52,397 nt of DNA from Actinoplanes flavus. GTDB lineage: Bacteria > Actinomycetota > Actinomycetes > Mycobacteriales > Micromonosporaceae. The notes under the pieces were generated by a model, which saw only the letters and a program-made list of their open reading frames with translations, was not told where the DNA came from and did no database searches. The DNA lies in contig NZ_JAGFNS010000001.1 of assembly GCF_017592555.1 (NCBI RefSeq), positions 382,664 to 435,060 of the forward strand, given 5' to 3'. Positions 8,031-15,663 of the stretch are shown here, piece after piece (the first letter of the stretch is position 1; each line of letters starts with the position of its first letter). A program made the position numbers and the translations under genes.

Positions 8031-10207
8031 CCCTTCTCCAGGTACTCGGCGCGATCCTCGTCGACCAGCGCGGCGACCGAGGCCGCCAGCGCCGGGTAAC
8101 GGGACAGGTCGGGGTCGTCGCCGATCAGCGCGGACGCCTCCGCCCGCGCCTCCTTGATCAGCTTCTCGTCCCGCAGCAGCGACAACAGCCGCAGGTGCGA
8201 ATGCTTGCCGGACTGCGACGCGCCCAGCACGTCACCCTCCCGGCGCTGCTCCAGGTCGATCTCGGACAGCTTGAAACCGTCCGTCGTCGAGGCCACCGCG
8301 TCCAGCCGCTCCCGCGCCGCCGACCCCTCCGCGGCCTCGCTGTGCAGCAGGCAGATGCCGGGCGCCGAACCACGCCCCACCCGGCCGCGCAACTGGTGCA
8401 GCTGGGAGACACCGAACCGGTCGGCGTCCAGGATCAGCATCACCGTCGAGTTCGGCACGTCCACGCCCACCTCGATCACCGTGGTCGCCACCAGCACGTC
8501 CAGGTCACCGGCCGCGAACCGGCGCATCACCGCGTCCTTCTCGTCCGGCGGCATCTTCCCGTGCAGCATGTCGATCCGCAGACCGTGCAGGTACTGGTCG
8601 CGCAGCAGCGGCAGGACCTCGGTCACCGCCAGCGGCGGGCGGCGGGCCGGCTCGGCGTCCTTCGGCGGGGACTCCTCGTCCTCCGGGCCCTCGCCGATCC
8701 GGGGACACACCACATACGCCTGATGGCCGGCCCGAACCTCCTCCTTGATCCGCTGCCAGGTGCGGTTCACGTACGCCTGGTTGTCGCCGGGGACGACATG
8801 CGAGGCGATCGGCGAACGGCCGCGCGGCAGCTGAGACAGGACCGAGGTCTCCAGGTCGCCGTAGACCGTCATGGCCACCGTGCGCGGAATCGGGGTGGCC
8901 GTCATCACCAGCACGTGCGGTGGCCGGGCCGCCTTGGCGCGCAGCGCGTCCCGCTGCTCCACCCCGAACCGGTGCTGCTCGTCCACCACCACCAGGCCGA
9001 GATCCTTGAAGTCGACACCCTCGTACAGCAGAGCGTGCGTGCCCACGACGATGCCGGCACGCCCGTCCGCCACCTCGGCCAGCGCGGCACGCCGGGCCGC
9101 CGCCCCCAGCGACCCGGTGACCAGCGTCAACCGGGTGCCCTCGGGATCACCGTCCAGCTCACCGGCCCGGCCCAGCGCGCCCAACTGGGCGCTGATCCCG
9201 CGGAAATGCTGGGTGGCCAGGACCTCGGTCGGCGCGAGCAGGGCGGCCTGCCCGCCCGCGTCCACCACCTGGAGCATCGCGCGCACCGACACCAGCGTCT
9301 TGCCGGAACCCACCTCACCCTGCAACAGCCGGTGCATCGGATGCGGCCGGGACAGGTCGGCCGCGATCTCCTCACCCACCTGACGCTGACCCTCGGTCAG
9401 CTCATAGGGCAGACCGGCGTCGAACCTCGCCAGCAACCCGGCCTGCACGCGAGGCCGGGCGGTGCCGGGAGCCGCGGCCGCACGTGCCCGGCGTTGCACG
9501 AGCGTCAACTGTACGGCGAAGGCCTCGTCCCACTTGAGACGGTGCTTCGCCCGGTACAGCGCCTCCTCCGAGCTCGGCCGGTGGATCTCCCGCAACGCCG
9601 TGCTGATGCCGGTGAGGTTCCGTTTCGCCCGCACCTCGGCCGGCATCGGGTCCGGCGGCGGCTCGAACGTGTCCAGCAGCGTCCGCACACACTTGGCGAT
9701 CACCCACGTCGGCACCGCCTGCGCCGCCGGGTAGACCGGGATCAGGGCGCCCGCGAACTCCTCGATCTCGGCGGCCGCGTCGTCCTGCGTGGCGTCGGCG
9801 CTGAGCAGCTGATAGGCCGGGCCGTTCAGCTGGCGCTTGCCGCGGAACTCGGTCACCTTCCCGGCGAACAGCCCCCACACACCCTTGCGCAGCTCCCGCT
9901 CCCGCCACGCCTGATTGAAGAAGGTGCAGGTCAGCGTCGCCCCGGAGCCGTCGCCGATGGTCACCTCGAGCATGTTGCCGCGGCGCTGGCGCATCGGCTT
10001 CACATTGATCCCCTGCACCTGGCACAGCAGGGTGACCTGCTCGTCCACCTTCAGGCTGCGCAGGTCGGTGTGCTCGCCGCGCTCGTCGTACCGTCGGGGG
10101 AAGTGGTAGATCAGATCACCGGCCGTATGCAGATCGAGGTGATCCGCCAAGGCCTTCGCGGTCTTCGCACCCAGAACCTTGGTCAGCGGGGTGTCCGTGG
10201 TGGTCAT
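8027..10207 (-). CDS. recG: ATP-dependent DNA helicase RecG
   Basis: Branch-migration helicase that remodels stalled forks and recombination intermediates. The protein has 726 aa from ATG 10207. An N-terminal OB/wedge domain is followed by a superfamily 2 helicase core with Walker A GEVGSGKT, the DEQH box VVVDEQHRFG, motif TATPIPRT and the C-terminal arginine motif QLRGRVGRG. It overlaps the upstream FakA-like gene by 4 nt (ATGA) and the downstream DUF952 gene by 4 nt. The DAK2-recG pairing is conserved in Actinomycetota. Confidence 0.97.
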   Translation of the reverse strand: MTTTDTPLTKVLGAKTAKALADHLDLHTAGDLIYHFPRRYDERGEHTDLRSLKVDEQVTLLCQVQGINVKPMRQRRGNMLEVTIGDGSGATLTCTFFNQAWRERELRKGVWGLFAGKVTEFRGKRQLNGPAYQLLSADATQDDAAAEIEEFAGALIPVYPAAQAVPTWVIAKCVRTLLDTFEPPPDPMPAEVRAKRNLTGISTALREIHRPSSEEALYRAKHRLKWDEAFAVQLTLVQRRARAAAAPGTARPRVQAGLLARFDAGLPYELTEGQRQVGEEIAADLSRPHPMHRLLQGEVGSGKTLVSVRAMLQVVDAGGQAALLAPTEVLATQHFRGISAQLGALGRAGELDGDPEGTRLTLVTGSLGAAARRAALAEVADGRAGIVVGTHALLYEGVDFKDLGLVVVDEQHRFGVEQRDALRAKAARPPHVLVMTATPIPRTVAMTVYGDLETSVLSQLPRGRSPIASHVVPGDNQAYVNRTWQRIKEEVRAGHQAYVVCPRIGEGPEDEESPPKDAEPARRPPLAVTEVLPLLRDQYLHGLRIDMLHGKMPPDEKDAVMRRFAAGDLDVLVATTVIEVGVDVPNSTVMLILDADRFGVSQLHQLRGRVGRGSAPGICLLHSEAAEGSAARERLDAVASTTDGFKLSEIDLEQRREGDVLGASQSGKHSHLRLLSLLRDEKLIKEARAEASALIGDDPDLSRYPALAASVAALVDEDRAEYLEKG

Positions 10208-12771
10208 TCGACTCCTGCCAACAGGTGGTACCGGGGCTGGCCGCCGGCGTAGCACTGCAACTCGATGAACGGCCAGGTGCGGTGCACGTGGCCACGCAGA
10301 TCCGCCTCCAGGCCCGGCGGGGCGGCCGCACCCAGCACCAGGGTGACCAACTCCCCGCCCCCACCCAGCATCCGGTCCAGCAGGCGGTGACTCACCTCGG
10401 TCAGGTCGCCGCCGATCACGTGCACCTCGCCGTCGACCAGGCCCAGCAGGTCACCCGCCCGGCACGGGCCGGCCACCGTGAGAGCGTCCCGCTGCGCGGT
10501 GCAGACCTCGCCGTACCGGCAGGCGCCGGCCGCCTCGGCCATCGCGATCACATCGTCGGCGAACGGGCGCTGCTCGTCCCGCACCGCCAGCGCGGCCAGC
10601 GCCTGCACCGGCGAACGGGTCGGCACCACACTGACACGGACGCCAGCGGCCTCCGCCTCCCGCGCGGCCGAGACGGCGACCGCCTGCGTGTTCGCGTCAT
10701 TGGGCAGCAGCACCACCGAACCCGCGCCGGTCGAGTGCACAGCCGCCAGCAACTCGGCGGTGGACGGATTACGGTCCACGACGACGGCGCCCTCCGCCTC
10801 GAAGAGAGCCGTCAGCCCGTCCCCGGCCGCGACCACCACGGCGGCCCGCCGATCAGGGCCGGGACGGTGGCCCACCAGCGGAGTCACCCGGATCCGGAAC
10901 GGACGGCCCGCCTCGACACCCGCCTCGATCGCCGGGCCGACGTCGGTGACGTGGACATGCACGTTCCACGTCGGGGGGTCGCCGTCGCCGGTGCCCACGA
11001 CGACGAGAGAGTCACCCAGGCCGTCCAGGATGCCGCGCAGCCGGGACACGGCCTCCTCGGTGGCCTCCAGCAGGTATTGCACCTCGAACCCGTAACCGGC
11101 GCACTCGTCCTCGTGGGCCGGGCCCCCCCAGCCTTCGCCTCTCCAGACCGCGCGGCCCTCACCTGCCCGGCCGAGCTGGCCTTCGCCTGCCGTTTGCCCC
11201 TCACCCGCCCGAACCGCGTGCCCCTCGCCTACCCGAATCGCCTGACTCTCGCCTGCCCGATCCGCTTGCTCATCGCTTGCCCGAACCGCCTGACCTTCGC
11301 CTACCCGGGCCGCGTGCCCCTCGCCTACCCGAATCGCCTGATCCTCGCCTACCCGGGCCGCGTGCCCCTCGCCTACCCGGGCCGCGTGCCCCTCGCCTAC
11401 CCGATCCGCTTGCTCATCGCCCGCCCGAACCGCCTGGCCCTCGCCCGCCCGAACCGCGTGCCCTTCGCCTGCCCGGGCCGCTTGCCCCTCGCCTACCCGA
11501 TCCGCTTGCTCATTGCTTGCCCGAATCGCATGGCCCTCGCCCACTCGGGTCGATTGCTCCCCGTTTGGTTCAATTGCCTGATCATCGCCCATCCAGGCCG
11601 TCTGGCCCGGATATTCCTGACCTGCCGGGGTCTCTCCCGCCCGGACCGCCTGGTTCTCGCCCGCTGGAACCGCCTGGGCTGTGTTCTCCCGGCCCGGCCA
11701 TCGGTTCGGATCTTCCTGAACCACCGGGCCGCTGCGAACCAGCGGCTCAGCGGTCGACGCCGGGCCGCCGATCGGGGCGGCCGGCGTGGTGCGGACGGCT
11801 CGATCCGGGTCCGCCGGATCGCCGCTTCCGGAATCAGACGATGCCGGGCCGTTGGCGACCACCGCGTGTGCGCCGCCATGAGCGGTCACCTTTTCGCCGC
11901 TGGGCACCACCGAGGGGGCATCGCCACCAGGCACCACCGAGGGCGCATCACCACCGGGCACCGCCGGGGGCGCATCACCACCGGGCATCAGCGGACGCGT
12001 GTCGCCGCCAGACACCACCGGACGCGTGTCGCCGCCAGACACCACCGAACGCGTGTCGCCGCCAGACACCACCGGACGCGCATCACCATCGGACACCACC
12101 GGACGCGTATCGCCGCCAGACACCGCCGGAGGCGCGTCGCGGCCGGCGACCACCTCGACCAGGGCGTCGAGCAGGAGGCAGAGGCCGCGTCCGCCGGCGT
12201 CGACCACGCCCGCGCGGGCGAGCACCGGCAGCTGCTGCGGGGTGCGCTCGAGCGCCTCGGCGGCGGCCCGCGCGGCCGCCCGGGCCACGGTGGCCAGGTC
12301 GTCGGACCTGGTCCGCCCGGCGCCCTCGGCCGCCGCGGCCACCACCGACAGCACGGTGCCCTCGACCGGACGGGCCACCGCGGCGTACGCGGCGTCCGTC
12401 GCCGTCCGCAAGGCGCGGGCCAGCTCACCGCCGCGCACCGCGACAGCGGCCGCGAAGGCGTCGGCCATGCCGCGCAGAATCTGCGAGACGATGACACCGG
12501 AGTTACCCCGGGCGCCGAGCAGGGCGCCACGGGCCATCCGGCGCATCAGCCGGGCCACCGCGGTCGTGCCCTCCGGCCCCGGCTCCGGATCCACCGGACC
12601 GGCCACCGCCTCGTGCGCGGCCGTCAGGGTGAGGACAAGGTTGGTGCCGGTGTCACCGTCGGGCACCGGGTAGACGTTCAGATCGTCGATCTCACGCTGA
12701 TGCGCCCGAAGTGCCTCCAGCCCACCATCGCACCAGCGGCGTACCGCGGCGGCATCGAGGGTCTCCAGCAC
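10204..12771 (-). CDS. FakA-like DAK2-domain protein with large repeat insert
   Basis: An 855-aa homologue of the fatty acid kinase/DAK2 (YloV/FakA) family. Residues 1-210 form the ATP-binding DhaL-like domain with the metal-binding motif NVYPVPDGDTGTN (about 32-44) and GARGNSGVI. Residues 555-855 match the middle and C-terminal FakA domains (GYGFEVQYLLE...NVHVHVTD...PYVLLPND-like VVLLPNDANT). Between them lies a 345-residue repetitive insert (about 211-555). Without it the protein would be about 510 aa, close to FakA. The family phosphorylates fatty acids bound to a FakB/DegV partner; no fakB is in the window. The start is ATG 12771. The frame is open throughout, with no stop inside the repeats. 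It is transcribed with recG and overlaps it by 4 nt. Confidence 0.85.
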   Translation of the reverse strand: MLETLDAAAVRRWCDGGLEALRAHQREIDDLNVYPVPDGDTGTNLVLTLTAAHEAVAGPVDPEPGPEGTTAVARLMRRMARGALLGARGNSGVIVSQILRGMADAFAAAVAVRGGELARALRTATDAAYAAVARPVEGTVLSVVAAAAEGAGRTRSDDLATVARAAARAAAEALERTPQQLPVLARAGVVDAGGRGLCLLLDALVEVVAGRDAPPAVSGGDTRPVVSDGDARPVVSGGDTRSVVSGGDTRPVVSGGDTRPLMPGGDAPPAVPGGDAPSVVPGGDAPSVVPSGEKVTAHGGAHAVVANGPASSDSGSGDPADPDRAVRTTPAAPIGGPASTAEPLVRSGPVVQEDPNRWPGRENTAQAVPAGENQAVRAGETPAGQEYPGQTAWMGDDQAIEPNGEQSTRVGEGHAIRASNEQADRVGEGQAARAGEGHAVRAGEGQAVRAGDEQADRVGEGHAARVGEGHAARVGEDQAIRVGEGHAARVGEGQAVRASDEQADRAGESQAIRVGEGHAVRAGEGQTAGEGQLGRAGEGRAVWRGEGWGGPAHEDECAGYGFEVQYLLEATEEAVSRLRGILDGLGDSLVVVGTGDGDPPTWNVHVHVTDVGPAIEAGVEAGRPFRIRVTPLVGHRPGPDRRAAVVVAAGDGLTALFEAEGAVVVDRNPSTAELLAAVHSTGAGSVVLLPNDANTQAVAVSAAREAEAAGVRVSVVPTRSPVQALAALAVRDEQRPFADDVIAMAEAAGACRYGEVCTAQRDALTVAGPCRAGDLLGLVDGEVHVIGGDLTEVSHRLLDRMLGGGGELVTLVLGAAAPPGLEADLRGHVHRTWPFIELQCYAGGQPRYHLLAGVE
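11128..11690 (-). repeat. 24-bp (8-aa) repeat array in the FakA-like gene
   Basis: About 22 degenerate copies of an octapeptide of the type RVGEGHAA / RAGEGQAV / RASDEQAD cover residues 361-548. The copies nearest 11300-11470 are almost identical at DNA level, and drift increases toward both ends. A 24-bp unit keeps the frame, so copy-number change would be tolerated. The peptide is polar, rich in Gly, Glu, Ala and Arg, and is predicted to be disordered. Confidence 0.9.
11899..12135 (-). repeat. 27-bp (9-aa) repeat array in the FakA-like gene
   Basis: About nine copies of a nonapeptide of the type PVVSGGDTR, changing to SVVPGGDAP at the far end, occupy residues 213-291, directly after the DhaL domain. 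The DNA unit is 27 bp and again preserves the frame. It is unrelated in sequence to the 24-bp array that follows, so the insert contains two independent expansions. Confidence 0.9.
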
Positions 12772-12830
12772 GCGAAAATCGTACTTGCGACCCCCGACAA
12801 TCGCGGGGCACGCACGCTGGCCGGGGGCGA

Positions 12831-12861
12831 TTGGCTCCCCCGGCCGGGGATCGGGTAACCT
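12831..12861 (+). promoter_or_regulatory. Candidate rpmB promoter
   Basis: TTGGCT (12831-12836) and TAACCT (12856-12861, matching TANNNT) lie 19 nt apart, upstream of rpmB in the 201-bp divergent gap. Downstream, CTGGATCAG is repeated twice (near 12911 and 12933) before the Shine-Dalgarno AGGAG at 12962. The spacing is long, so this is tentative. Confidence 0.35.
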
Positions 12862-12972
12862 TGCCGGGTTGCCTGGGCGATGCTTGCTTTCCCTGGGCGC
12901 CTCCAGTTTCTGGATCAGATGAGTTCCGGTTGCTGGATCAGGTCAGTTTCGTATCAAACCCAGGAGTATCCC

Positions 12973-13164
12973 GTGGCTAGCGTGTGCGACGTCTGTGGCA
13001 AGGGACCGGGCTTCGGCCACAACGTGTCCCACTCGCACCGGCGGACCAACCGCCGCTGGAACCCGAACATCCAGTCGGTGCGCACCCCGGCCGGTGGCGG
13101 GACCACCAAGAAGCTCAAGGTCTGCACCTCGTGCATCAAGGCCGGCAAGGTCGTCCGCGCCTGA
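12973..13164 (+). CDS. rpmB: 50S ribosomal protein L28 (zinc-ribbon form)
   Basis: Ribosomal protein of 63 aa, starting GTG 12973 behind AGGAG. It shows the L28 core [20 protein letters not shown] and two cysteine pairs, Cys5/Cys8 and Cys51/Cys54, making it the zinc-binding C+ form. It is divergent from the DAK2-recG operon, the arrangement also found in Mycobacterium and Streptomyces. A perfect terminator follows. Confidence 0.97.
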   Translation: MASVCDVCGKGPGFGHNVSHSHRRTNRRWNPNIQSVRTPAGGGTTKKLKVCTSCIKAGKVVRA

Positions 13165-13183
13165 CCGAGCCTTTCTGGCTGAC

Positions 13184-13220
13184 CGAATAGCCGCTGAACC
13201 CAGGGTTCAGCGGCTATTCG
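13184..13220 (+). terminator. Long perfect inverted repeat after rpmB
   Basis: An 18-bp perfect inverted repeat (CGAATAGCCGCTGAACCC at 13184-13201 and its complement at 13203-13220) with a single central base, 19 nt after the rpmB stop. The innermost pairs must open to form a loop. It is a strong terminator. Confidence 0.85.
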
Positions 13221-13460
13221 CTGTTCTACCGCCATCGGCACCGTCCGCCGCACCACCACCCATCGGCACCACAGCCCTCTGATCGCGTGGCCAGCCTCTA
13301 CCGAGCGCCCTCTCCACCTGACAGCTCCCAAGCAACACCATCGCCGTCAGCAGGCGCCCCACACCCGAAAACTTCCAAGCACTGCCCACGTCACCACACA
13401 ACCGGCGGAAAACCCCACCGCGCACCCACCACAGCGCCGACCAGTCGTCGTCGTAGTGGT

Positions 13461-13641
13461 CCGCCATCAGTAGGCCGCCCCGCGCCTGATAAACACCCTC
13501 AAACGGCAGCCCACGACACCACACCGCCCGCTCAAACCCCACCGCCATCAGTAGGCCGCCCCGCACCCGAAAACACCCTCAAACGGCAGCCCACGACACC
13601 ACAGCGCCGGCGGAAACCCCACCGCCATCAGTAGGCCGCCT
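13461..13641. repeat. 80/81-bp tandem repeat, about 2.2 copies
   Basis: The word CCGCCATCAGTAGGCCGCC recurs at 13461, 13542 and 13622. The intervening sequence is also shared, notably ACACCCTCAAACGGCAGCCC at about 13492 and 13573. Periods are 81 and 80 bp. The copies are close to identical, suggesting recent duplication. Confidence 0.85.
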
Positions 13642-13704
13642 CGGGCCTCGGAACAACCTCCACTGGACATCACCCGTTCACTGGCTGGGCCCCACCGGAC
13701 TCGG

Positions 13705-13743
13705 TCATCCACAGGAGGACCCCGCCGGGAACGGATATCCACA
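13705..13743 (+). promoter_or_regulatory. Pair of DnaA-box-like words before the DUF559 gene
   Basis: TCATCCACA at 13705-13713 and ATATCCACA at 13735-13743 each differ from the DnaA box TTATCCACA by one base. They share ATCCACAGG exactly 30 bp apart and lie 54 bp upstream of the ATG at 13797. They could be DnaA or promoter-regulatory sites, or part of a repeat; function is unproven. Confidence 0.35.
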
Positions 13744-13796
13744 GGGACGGTGGAATTCGTTCGTTCGGTGCGGCCGGGAACGGCAACCTTTCGGCC

Positions 13797-15035
13797 ATGT
13801 CCGCCGAGACCGATCCCCCGCTGCGGGAGCTGCTGGCACGACAGGCCGGCGTCCTCAGCCGCTCGCAGGCGCTGCGACATCTCTCCGCCCGAATGGTGGA
13901 ACGGCGTCTCAGTTCGCGACGTTGGCAGGCCGCACATCGCGGCATCTATGTCGCCCACACCGGCCCGATCGGCCGCGACGCCCGGCGGTGGATCGCGGTC
14001 CTGAGCACGGGCGAAGACACGCTGCTCGGTGGCCTGTCCGCACTCGAGACCGTCGGATTCCGTGGTTTCCTCACCGATCGAATCGATGTGCTGGTTCGGG
14101 CCGGGAAGACACCGAGCGGTCCCCCGAACGGGGTCGTCGTTCACCGCACCGGCATCCTGCCCGGCTCGGACATCCACCTGATGGGCGGACCGCCGGGAAC
14201 CATGCCGGCCCGGTCGCTCGTCGACGCCGCCCAATGGGCGATCTCCGATCAGCGAGCCTGGGCCATCATCGCGGCCGGATTCCAGCAACGCCTGGTCTGC
14301 GCCGATGACGTCCGGACAGTTCTCACCCGGATGTCCCGCGCCAAACGCCGGTCATTGATCTCCGAGGCGGTCACCTGGTCCTCGGGTGGAGTGCACTCGA
14401 CGGCCGAAGCCGATTTCCTCCGCCTCTGCCGCCAGGCCGGGCTCCCCGAGCCGCGCCTTCAGCATGCCCGCCGAGGCGCACACGGGCGCCGCAACTACCT
14501 GGACGCGTATTTCGAGGAATCCAGGGTGCACGTCGAGATCGACGGTGGCCAGCACATGGACGTCGAGCATTGGTGGGCGGATATGCGCCGTCAGAACGAG
14601 CTGTGGATCCCCGGCGATCGCCTCCTCCGCTTCCCGGCCTGGGCGGTCCGCCACCGCCCAGCCGAGATAACGGCCCAACTCCGCGCCGCCCTCCGCCCCA
14701 TCCCGTTCTTGAACGCTTCGCCCCCCTCTCCCGGCAGCAAAAGCCTCAAGATCCGAAAAGCAAGCGTAAGCACGACCCGCCGAACATCCCCCCACCAGAT
14801 CTTGGACGACTCACCACCTACCGCGGTCGTCAGACGTCCAAGATCCACGGCAGAAGGGGTGAGCAGGACGCTCGCCGAAAGGCCCGCCGCGCCGCCGCAG
14901 CAGCAACACTCGCCAACACTCGCCGCCGCATGCCGATCTTGGACGTTCGCCCACCGCGTCCGGTGGCAATCCGCCCAAGATTCACGGCGCAACGAGAAAC
15001 ACCGCACGTGCCCGCCCAACCCCATCGGATCTTGA
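13797..15035 (+). CDS. DUF559 endonuclease-like protein with AbiEi-type N-terminus
   Basis: A 412-aa protein. Residues 10-90 resemble the winged-helix domain of AbiEi-type antitoxins (LLARQAGVLSRSQALRHL...HRGIYVAH). Residues 200-300 form a DUF559/Vsr-like PD-(D/E)XK domain with Glu204, Asp236 and the pair Glu247-x-Asp249 (VEIDGGQH). No AbiEii toxin gene is adjacent. From residue 303 onward the reading frame runs through four 48-bp palindromic repeats. The last 110 residues look like translated repeat DNA, and the stop codon itself lies in the fourth repeat. The original protein probably ended near residue 305. The family is abundant in Actinomycetota with no settled function. Confidence 0.75.
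   Translation: MSAETDPPLRELLARQAGVLSRSQALRHLSARMVERRLSSRRWQAAHRGIYVAHTGPIGRDARRWIAVLSTGEDTLLGGLSALETVGFRGFLTDRIDVLVRAGKTPSGPPNGVVVHRTGILPGSDIHLMGGPPGTMPARSLVDAAQWAISDQRAWAIIAAGFQQRLVCADDVRTVLTRMSRAKRRSLISEAVTWSSGGVHSTAEADFLRLCRQAGLPEPRLQHARRGAHGRRNYLDAYFEESRVHVEIDGGQHMDVEHWWADMRRQNELWIPGDRLLRFPAWAVRHRPAEITAQLRAALRPIPFLNASPPSPGSKSLKIRKASVSTTRRTSPHQILDDSPPTAVVRRPRSTAEGVSRTLAERPAAPPQQQHSPTLAAACRSWTFAHRVRWQSAQDSRRNEKHRTCPPNPIGS
14705..14753. repeat. 48-bp palindromic element, copy 1 (degenerate)
   Basis: It reads TTCTTGAACGCTTC at the left and AAAGCCTCAAGATC at the right, with GGCAGC in the centre. Left arm and spacing match copy 4 most closely. The palindrome is damaged in the right arm. It overlaps codons 303-319 of the DUF559 gene. 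Confidence 0.65.
14798..14845. repeat. 48-bp palindromic element, copy 2
   Basis: The outer arms are GATCTTGGACG and its near complement ACGTCCAAGATC. The inner part has GACTCACCACC on the left and GCGGTCGTC on the right. It is exactly 48 bp and would form a hairpin in RNA or single-stranded DNA. Confidence 0.85.
14935..14982. repeat. 48-bp palindromic element, copy 3
   Basis: The outer arms are GATCTTGG and CCAAGATT, with an inner stem CCACCG / CGGTGG. It is exactly 48 bp, like copies 2 and 4, and 137 bp downstream of copy 2. Confidence 0.85.
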
Positions 15036-15075
15036 ACGCTTCACCACCGCAGCGGGTGGCAAAACGTTCAAGATC
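15028..15075. repeat. 48-bp palindromic element, copy 4
   Basis: The outer arms are GATCTTGAACG and CGTTCAAGATC (perfect complements), with an inner stem CACC / GGTG. This is the best preserved palindrome of the four. The TGA of its CTTGAACG forms the stop codon of the DUF559 gene at 15033-15035. Confidence 0.9.
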
Positions 15076-15144
15076 ACCGATGTTGGGTTTGGCTGACCCG
15101 ACGCGGCACCGGACTGCGGGCGGGGGCGGCTTCCGCCGCGCCAG

Positions 15145-15346
15145 GCGCGGCGCGGGGCCCGGCGCGAGACGCGGCGCGAGATCCGGCGCGAGACGCGAGG
15201 CCCGGCGCGAGACCCGGCGCGAGACCCGGCGCGAGGCGCGAGACGCGAGACGCGGCGCGAGACGCGAGGCCCGGCGCGAGACCCGGCGCGAGACGCGAGA
15301 CGCGGCGCGAGACGCGAGACGCGGCGCGAAACGCGAGGACCGGCGC
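15145..15346. repeat. Short-period GCGCGAGAC-type array
   Basis: About 200 bp are built from units of roughly 8-12 bp such as CGCGAGACGCGG, CGCGAGGCCCGG and CGCGAGACCCGG, in irregular order. Slippage and unequal exchange are the likely origin. Confidence 0.85.
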
Positions 15347-15360
15347 GTCCAACACAGCGC

Positions 15361-15560
15361 ACCGCGTCCAGCGAGGCACGCCGCACTCGACGCAGGACGC
15401 GCGGCGTCCAGCGAGGCACGCCGCGTCCGACACAGCGCACCGCGTCCAGCGAGGCACGCCGCACTCGACGCAGGACGCGCGGCGTCCAGCGAGGCACGCC
15501 GCGTCCGACACAGCACACCGCGTCCAGCGAGGCACGCCGCGTCCGACACAGCACACACCG
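15361..15560. repeat. 78-bp tandem repeat array
   Basis: ACCGCGTCCAGCGAGGCACG begins units at 15361, 15439 and 15517, an exact 78-bp period. The first two units are essentially identical. Inside each, CGTCCAGCGAGGCACGCCGC occurs twice, so the 78-bp unit arose from shorter repeats. Degenerate relatives continue to about 15640. Confidence 0.88.
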
Positions 15561-15663
15561 CGCCCAGCGCGGCAGCCCCTGTTCGGCGCAGGGCACCCGG
15601 CGTCCAGCGCAGGGCACGCGGCCTCCAACACGAGGCACGCGGCGTTCGGGTGGGGTGGTTGGG

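Larger units (their letters stand above)
13221..13796. other. Gene-free repeat-bearing interval
   Basis: No convincing gene lies in these 576 bp. The interval is C/A-rich on the plus strand and holds an 80-81-bp tandem repeat (13461-13641), a diverged earlier copy of part of it around 13395-13440, and two DnaA-box-like words (13705-13743). Open frames on the minus strand repeat the phrase RGGLLMAVGF, which merely reflects the DNA repeat. Confidence 0.6.
15036..15663. other. Gene-free GC-rich repetitive interval
   Basis: These 628 bp hold the end of palindrome copy 4 and two adjoining tandem arrays, and no gene I can support. All six frames are open over long distances because the repeats avoid stops, so open frames here carry no weight. 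Confidence 0.7.

Noticed and set aside
10225..12858. An 877-codon plus-strand frame opposite the FakA-like gene, with CPNRL/AYPGRVPL repeats
   Set aside because: The repeats are the antisense of the 24-bp array, whose length is a multiple of three, so the antisense frame stays open automatically. The DAK2 domains are on the minus strand.
13705..13743. Replication origin
   Set aside because: Only two imperfect DnaA-like words occur, with no AT-rich unwinding region and no dnaA or dnaN nearby.
15145..15640. CRISPR array
   Set aside because: Units are contiguous or of irregular 8-12 bp and 78 bp periods, without constant repeats separated by unique spacers, and no cas genes are present.
14830..15640. 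Long minus-strand frames over the repeat island (RTRRASLDAARPASS-type repeats)
   Set aside because: They result from stop-free GC-rich repeats; several frames are open at once and there is no start context.
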